Below are positions 57,400-64,000 of a DNA stretch of 64,000 bases, one piece after another (positions within the stretch are counted from its first letter, which is position 1; every line of letters starts with the position of its first letter). The translations under genes were made by a program, and so were the position numbers. The stretch comes from Taeniopygia guttata (Eukaryota; Chordata; Aves; Passeriformes; Estrildidae). The stretch is from assembly GCF_048771995.1 (NCBI RefSeq), contig NC_133024.1, positions 115,651,001 through 115,715,000 on the forward strand, written 5' to 3'. Under the pieces are notes generated by a model. It was not told the DNA's origin, searched no databases, and saw nothing but the letters and a program-made list of their open reading frames with translations.

Positions 57400-57950
57400 C
57401 TGCAGTTGCTTCTTCAGCACATAACCCAGAGCTCAAGTACCTGTGACCTCCCAACACCTTGACTCATATCAGGGTTCCTAAGGTCCAGGCTGGAAGATGC
57501 TCTCTCAATGCGCCTGTGCTACAAGGGACAGACTCCACCAGTCTATGCCAGGGGAAAACACCAAGACTGATGACTGTCCAGGCATCTGGAGCCAGCAGCT
57601 GGCTCCTCAGCTCAGCTTGGCAACTTAGGCAGTTTTTCCTGCTCCAGAAAGGTCTCAGCAGTCTCTGTGTCTGTTGGAGCCACGCAGCCTCTAGCGCCGT
57701 ATCTGCTGCTGGACCTTCTTTGATTTCTTAGTGGAGAAACTGCTGTTGACTAGGGTCTGTTGTTAAGATCATCTGCTAAAGGCCATGGCTCAGTGTGCTC
57801 TGAGATGGTCAGATGGTCCTTACAATCTTGTGCCTGCTTCAATTTCAGTAACTTCAGCCTTGACTTAGCTATCATGTCTCTTGTTTCTCTGACAGAACTT
57901 TAATGACATTTTGTGTAGAGTACAACAGTTCTCAATCACCATGTGCAAGA
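57400..57950. other. Unassigned sequence upstream of DCHS1 CpG island
   Basis: No gene, RNA or clear transposon seen. Confidence 0.5.
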
Positions 57951-57959
57951 AATCAGGCA

Positions 57960-59070
57960 AGGAAGGTGAGAGACTGACACAGCTGAGTCAGGACCTGCTG
58001 GTCAAACTAAAGAGCAAGATGGAAACACACAAGCAGTGGAAACAGAGGAGTATAGGGACTGTGCCCAGCTGTGTAGGGAAATTGTGAGGAAGGCTGGAGC
58101 TCACCTTGTTGAGAAATACAAAGAATTGTAAAAGGAGTTTCTACAGGAATATCAGGCAGTAAAGAAATTTCAAAGACAGTGTACCCTGCTGATAAACATG
58201 TCTGGCAAACTGGTAACAAAGGACAAGGAGAAGGCTGATGGATTCAGCCACGTTGGGCAGGATCGTTGATCTGTTGGAGCGTAGGAAGGCTCTGCAGAGG
58301 GGTCTGGACAGGCTGGATTGATGGGCTGATCAGCTGATGTATCACGTTCAACAAGGCCAAGTGCTGGGTCCTGGACTTGAATCACCACAACCTCAGGCAG
58401 CACTCCAGGCTGGGAAGAGAGTGGCTAGGAAGCTGGAAAAGGGGTGCTGGTTATCAGTGGCTAAACATGGGACAGTATGTGCCAGGTGGGCAAGAAGGCT
58501 AAGGGCACCTCGCTTCTGTCAGCAAGAGTGTAGCCAGCAGGACCAGAGCAATAATTCCTCCCCTCTACTCCACTCTGGAAAGACCCCATCTGGAGCACTG
58601 CTCCCAGCTCTGGAGTCCTCAGTACAGGAAAGACACAGACCTGTTGGATTGATCCAGAGAAAAGCCCCAAAAATCATCAGAGATCTGGAGCACCTCTCCT
58701 GTGAGAACATGCTGAAAGAGTTGGGGTTCTTCAGCCTTGAGAGAGTGGGCTCTGGGAAGATCTTAGAGCCCCTTCCAGAACTTAAGAGGGCCATTATGAC
58801 AAAGATAGGGCCAGAGGCCAGACTTTTTAGCAGGGCCTCTAATGACAGGATGTGATGGTTAAAAAAAAAAACAACAAAAAAACAGTAGATTCAGCCTAGG
58901 TATAATGGAGAAATGTTTATGGTGAGGGTGGGGAAACACTCAAGATCAGGTTGAATGGGGCTCTGAGTCACCTGATGCAATAGAAGGTGTCCCTGCTCAT
59001 TGCAGGGGCATTGGAGTAGGTGACCCTTAAAGGCTCCTCCAACCCATCCCATGCTATGATTCTATTTTTC
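57960..59070 (+). mobile_element. Long CR1 LINE copy
   Basis: Begins in the ORF2 linker (gactgtgcccagctgtgtag, gttgagaaatacaaagaatt) and passes to the 3' region (catctggagcactgctccca, ggagcacctctcctgtgaga, gttggggttcttcagccttg), ending ccaacccatcccatgctatg and attctattttt. Internal deletion is evident because the catalytic RT part is missing; an A-rich tract at 58861-58883 interrupts it. Confidence 0.85.
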
Positions 59071-59084
59071 AAACATTACACTCA

Positions 59085-60350
59085 CCTTTAAGAAAGGGAA
59101 TAAGGAACTCAGAGAAACTACCAGTTTGTGAAGGTCATCACCACACCTGGAAAACTCAGGGACTGAATTGTCTCAGAATCTATTTCTGACCATATGGAGA
59201 ACAAAGAGGCAATCAGGAATAGTCAGCACAGATTAAGCAAGCACGGATCATGCCTGAGCAGCCCATTAGCTTCTCTGACCAAATGATTGGCTGTATGGAT
59301 GAAAGGATAGCAGTGGCTGCAAAGTGCTTTGACAGTGTTGACAGCTGCTCCCACTGAGTTTTAGTTTACAGCCTGAGGACACATGGTCCAAGTGAATGGA
59401 ACATTGGGTGGGCTGAAGACTGGTTGCACCTCTGGGCTGTAAGGGTAGCAATCAGAGACTCAATACAGAGGTGGTGTCTAGCAGCCAACAAAATATACCA
59501 AGCACTGATTTAGGAGCCAGTATTGTTCAGTCTTTGTTGATGCTCTGTGATGACAATGGAGTACAAGACTCCCTGAGATGACATCCAGGAGGTGACACTA
59601 TGAGGGATCACTGATATATGGCTTTTTAGTCCAAAGAGGTGTCTAGAAACTCACAGAAAGAAATTAGCAGAAACCTCATGAAGTTCAATAAGGAGAAGTA
59701 CAAAGTTCAGCATCTGAGTCAGAATAATCCCAAAAATGCTACAGGTTGGGAACCATCTGGCTAAGTCACAGTCCTGCTGAAAGGAACACGAGAGTAGGGA
59801 TGAGCATGGAATGAAGAGTCAGTAGGATGTCCTAATTGCAAATCAGACAAACAACTTCTCCACCGCATTAGGAGAATGGTCAGCAGCAGACTGATGGAAA
59901 CAATCATCCCCCTTGAACTGGGATATTGTGAAGTTATAACTGGAATCCACTGTACATTTTTGTCTCTCCCTGTTCATGAGACACACTGAAAAACTGTAGG
60001 AAGTAGGTAGTGGTCTGGGACATCTGACCAATTTATAAGACACTGAAGAAGCTGGGGTACCTTGATCTGGTGATGCTTCTACTGGTGAAGCAGTAGAGCT
60101 GTTTAACAGCTCTGTCAAGGACAGGTTGCAAAGATGATGGAACCAAATGCAGACAGTAGCACAATAATAATGACCACACACCTTGAGAGATTCAAAGTGA
60201 AGAGTAGAGACTGGTTTTTGCTGGGAGAGTAGTGTAGCACTGGAAAAAGCTACTCATAGAGTAGTGAATCTCATCCCCTTGCAAGTTTCCAAGGCTGATC
60301 TGATCCATTATTGCTGATTGTCTTCACATTAGAAGTTGGATTATGCAATT
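59085..60350 (+). mobile_element. Diverged CR1 LINE ORF2 relic
   Basis: Starts aagaaagggaataaggaact (an FKKGNKE-like block), then the SKHGSCL-like and CFDSVDS-like blocks near 59237-59345, tgctacaggttgggaaccat at 59738, and tails into an unclear 3' end. Older than the neighbouring copy; many stops. Confidence 0.65.
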
Positions 60351-60814
60351 TTGGACACCCCTGTCAACCACAGGACTGTCTTCTATGAACTGATGAATTT
60401 CATTCAATTTCTGTTATGCTACCTTAATAATAGCTTTTTGCTTTTATGATGTCCCAGCCACCCTCTATACTCACAATGCCTCTTGACGTTGTGTCACTAA
60501 GCTACCTTATCCAAGTACTTTTTTTTCTGAGATCTTTACTGAAAAAAAAAATTAAATAGAGGAGCTCTAAAACTGGCCTTGAAAAGACTGTGAATTTCCA
60601 CAAGCATAAAACTCCTAATTTACTATTTTTTTGCCTGTCTTCCACTTTTTAGAGCTTTCATATTAATATCTGTGTTCTTCAGTTGAGTAAATAATTTCTC
60701 ATGTGTTACTATAGCACTGCAGTTCAGATAGTCTCCTCAACTGAAAGGTTGATCCTGGCCCTGAAAAAGTCACTTATCAAGGTGTCTAATGTGCTATTCT
60801 GGCATAATTTGGCA

Positions 60815-61745
60815 AAATGAATCACAGAACATGCTGAGTTGGAAAGCATCCACAAGGACCATCAAGACCAACTGCTGTGTTTGCACAGCACCATCGCCAA
60901 GAGTCACACCATGTGCCTGACAGTATTATCCAAATGCTCCTTGAAGCCTCTGTTAGGCTGGGTGCCATGACCACTGCCCTGGGTTCCAGTGCCCAACCAC
61001 CCTCTGGCTGAAGGACCTTTCCCTAATATCCAACCTAAACCTCTCCTGACACAACTTCGGGCCATTCCCTCGGGTCCTGTCACTGTCACCAGTGTCTGCC
61101 CCTCCTCTGCCCCTCATGAGGAAGTTGTAGACAGCTTTGCGCTCTCTTCTCCAGCTGAGCAGACCAAGTGCCCTTAGCTGCTCCTCACACGACTTCCCCT
61201 CAAGGTACGTCACCATCTCTTGCCCTCCTTTGGAGGTTCTCTAATAGTTTAACATCTTTCTTATGTTGCAGTGCCCAAACCTGCACACAACATTCCAGGT
61301 GAGGCCTCCCCAGCGCAGAGCAGAGAGGGACAATCCCTCCCTGGCCTGGCTGGCTGTGCTGGGCCTGCTGCCCCCAGGACAGGGATGTCTGCCCTGGCTG
61401 CCAGGGCACTGCTGTTTCAGATTCAGCTTTCTGCTGACCAAGACTCCCAGTTCTCCTTCCACAGCTCTGCTTTCCAGCATTTAATTTCCCAGTCTGTATG
61501 TACATCCAGGACGCCCCATCCCAGGTGCAGAACCTGGCACTTTCCCATGTTGAACTTCATCTGGTTGGTGACTGTCCTGTCCTCTAATTTGTCCAGGTCT
61601 CTTTGCAAGGTCTCCCTGCCTTCCAGGGAGTCAACAGTTCCTCCCAGTTTTATATCAACAGCCAACTTGCTCAGTATCCCTCCCATTCCTGCATCCAAGT
61701 AATTTATGAAGATGCTAAAGAGCACAGGGCCTATTACATTACTGA
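60815..61745 (-). mobile_element. CR1 LINE copy, minus orientation
   Basis: From the 3' tail at 60815 (aatgaatcacagaacatgct) through tccaaatgctccttgaagcc, aggacctttccctaatatcc, attccaggtgaggcctcccc to the polymerase-motif region near 61650-61735. On the minus strand this reads LFSIFINYLD, then DIKLGG and MNFNMGKCQ-like words. Inverted relative to the two copies just before it. Confidence 0.87.
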
Positions 61746-63550
61746 TGTGTTTCTAAATCATAATTTTCCTTTAAAATCTGCTTTGAATCCTTTATACTAC
61801 TGCAAGCAATCTGCATTTTCCCAGGTCATTCCCTTCAGTCCTCCCTTCAATACCAATGATTTTGTTAGTCCTCAGCCCCATGGCATTGCCTCAGATCATC
61901 AAACAACCCTCCTCTCAGACTTGCAATTGGTTCTCAAGTGCTCCCTCTACTCAAAGATAGAAATTAGTGGATTCCTTTTGTTCTTCTAGTAAATTCTAGT
62001 TTACTAGATATTCTGGTACCAGCTTTGCAAGAGAGGTGAGAACAGAACCATATTACATGCTTGGACATTCAGAGAGGCCTTCCACAGCCATTCTGATGTG
62101 CATATGTGGACCCGTAGAAAGAGGTTAAGCTGAGCTGTGCTTTGTGAGAGCAACTATGACACAGAAGCAGAGCAGAAATACATTATTCACCTACTCAGGG
62201 CAGACCATTACTGGTCATCACATTTAATCAGTGCTTTGGCGAACTTCCAAAATTGGAATAATGTAGGAGATGATAAAATATGGCAAACTGAGCCCAAGCT
62301 CAGCTGAGATGAGCACAGGAAACACACTCTCCACATGCTCCAAGAGTGCAGCAAACATAGCAGGAAGGCCTGACACCACACCTCGCAATGCTGCTCTGCC
62401 ACACCACACCGACCCTGAACCAGGTACATCCCTACCCAGCCTTGCATGTTCCTGTCCTCATCCCTAGCAGGTGGGAAGTGCTTGGGCAGTTTGGCACCTT
62501 CCTTCTCGATGGCAGCTTGCTCCCAAGGCAGGCAGTGGTCACCTGGCCCATGGCATGGCAGGACTGAGGCTCAGAGGCTTCTGCTTGTGCAGGCTGAAGC
62601 CTGGCTCCAAGTCCCAAACAGGAAATCCTTCTAGGACATGCTTAGGCTCTGATTCCCGGATGTTTGCAGAAAGCAAAGGCTTCCTCCATGCAGAATGGAG
62701 GTTAAAAATAAAATAAGGCACCTGCTAGTAACATACATGGCTGGGGCTGGAGGGAAAGTGAGGGGACAGCTCTCCCTGAGACAGGAGAGTCTTTTTCATG
62801 TGAGATCCCAAGTTTGCCTCTGCTAGAATTCCTTTACAAACCATGAAAGAGAATCCATTAAATCCATGAACAGAGAAAGAGCTGCAGGATCATTTCACCT
62901 ACAAATGGAGCTGGTACCTCAGTTGTTCAGCTCTGTATTCACAGCCAGGACAAGAGGAAATGCTCCTGTGAGCTGCTTCTGGATCCAACCCAACTAGAGA
63001 GCTTTAAACCTCACAGTGGAAGAGTTCTTCTGCATTCCCTGCTTGTCTGGATGAACACAGAGCTCCTGTCACACAAAGTTATCTCAACAGGCATACATTC
63101 CTGTGCCACAGGCGCTATTCTTGAAGCCCTGAATGTAAGGTCCTCTCCCTGGGCTGCATGTGATGGACGCTTTTGAGGTAGAGCAGGTTGAACTCAATTT
63201 GTTGAGGAGAATGTTTACACTCTTGGAAATTTGGTGAAGCTCTGGCAGGTATTTTTTAAATAGCATAATAGAGGCAGGTTTTAAACAGAAGAAGAAAGAT
63301 CTAGGGCTGTCAGATGATTCATTCCCTCACCTCAGAGAAGTTTCAGTTGAACCCAGGAGCACCTGCCATACCTCACAGATGTGTATCTAGCTAGTTCTAA
63401 AAGTCCACCCATAATGAAGATTTCATACAATTGCTAGTCAATCTATTCAGTGCCAAATTTTCTTTACTATTATTTAAACATTATTTCTTGTACTACCTGT
63501 CATGACCACTGGAAGTAGATTGTTCTCTTTGCAACTGTGCTTTACAAATC
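61746..63550. other. Unassigned sequence
   Basis: No coding potential, RNA gene or clear repeat recognised in about 1.8 kb of moderately AT-rich DNA. Confidence 0.5.
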
Positions 63551-63559
63551 AAGGTGGTC

Positions 63560-63840
63560 ATCATATCTTTTCACTCTTCTCTAATCTAAATTGCCCAGAG
63601 CATTTGATCTTTTCATATTGCATTTTCTGAACCTCTCATTGTTCCCTCTGGACATTCAAATTTTTCTACATTCTCTGGGGTGCACTGGCACACAGTACTG
63701 GACACAGTCTGGCTGTGGGCCTGATCACAGCAAAGCAGAGCCAGAAATGTTAGTTCATGCATCCTGCAAGTCATATTCCTGTTTATACCGTCTCATATAC
63801 GATGTTATTTTGTTTTTACAATATGCCCTCAGTTGATTAA
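63560..63840 (-). mobile_element. Old CR1-like LINE fragment
   Basis: The + strand shows worn reverse-complement CR1 words: tggcacacagtactggacac, gcctgatcacagcaaagcag. Diverged more than the copy at 60815-61745. Confidence 0.5.
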
Positions 63841-63940
63841 TATTCAACCTACAGGTGCCTATAAACCAAACTGTACAGACAGTTTTTCTCTATCTGTACA
63901 GTATATTGTTCCTATTAAGCAGATAAACTTCCTACCAAGG

Positions 63941-63974
63941 AATAATAATGATGATGATGATGATGATGATGATA
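63941..63974. repeat. ATG/ATA trinucleotide microsatellite
   Basis: aataataatg followed by eight or so tandem gat units and gataat at the right edge of the window. Confidence 0.9.
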
Positions 63975-64000
63975 ATTTTAAAATTTCTGTCAATGTTTTT

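Noticed and set aside
61423-61725. A 100-codon minus-strand frame with reverse-transcriptase-like words
   Set aside because: Part of a decayed CR1 copy, not a host gene.

Overview
This is a bird-like vertebrate nuclear locus. The evidence is four conserved vertebrate genes with short, GC-rich introns, and many 5'-truncated CR1 LINE copies as the main interspersed repeat. The gene order ILK(+) - TAF10(-) - TPP1(-) - DCHS1(-) is the one I recall from human 11p15.4, so this is a block of conserved synteny. Exon models were built by hand from splice sites, reading phase and remembered human protein sequence. All four coding models stay in frame across every junction.

Layout. 1-2582: the 3' two-thirds of ILK (pseudokinase domain) on +, the 5' part lying outside the window. 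3117-5004: TAF10 on -, tail-to-tail with ILK, with a minisatellite filling intron 1. 5215-10722: TPP1 on -, 13 exons, starting with an inferred 11-nt coding exon and with three E-boxes of the lysosomal CLEAR type just upstream. The TPP1 poly(A) signal lies about 0.2 kb from the TAF10 start codon. 10740-13400: intergenic DNA with a GGTACC-rich minisatellite, an LTR-like relic and a small OTX-type inverted repeat. 13402-52576: DCHS1 on -, 20 coding exons, 3272 residues, with cadherin repeats, one membrane segment and the conserved intracellular domain. Its introns hold a CATC microsatellite, a 46-bp minisatellite, a cluster of three hairpins and many CR1 copies. 52577-64000: DCHS1 5' flank with a CpG island around 56.2-57.2 kb carrying a consensus minus-strand 5' splice site, then nearly 6 kb dominated by CR1 relics in both orientations.

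The four genes are not an operon and do not share a pathway. ILK acts at integrin adhesions, TAF10 in TFIID/SAGA, TPP1 in the lysosome, and DCHS1 in planar cell polarity with FAT4. I found no CRISPR array, tRNA or rRNA gene, or new protein-coding system. The most unusual direct observation is in TAF10: the real 3' splice site of exon 2 lies inside the first unit of the intronic minisatellite, and one distal unit carries an exact second copy of that splice site.
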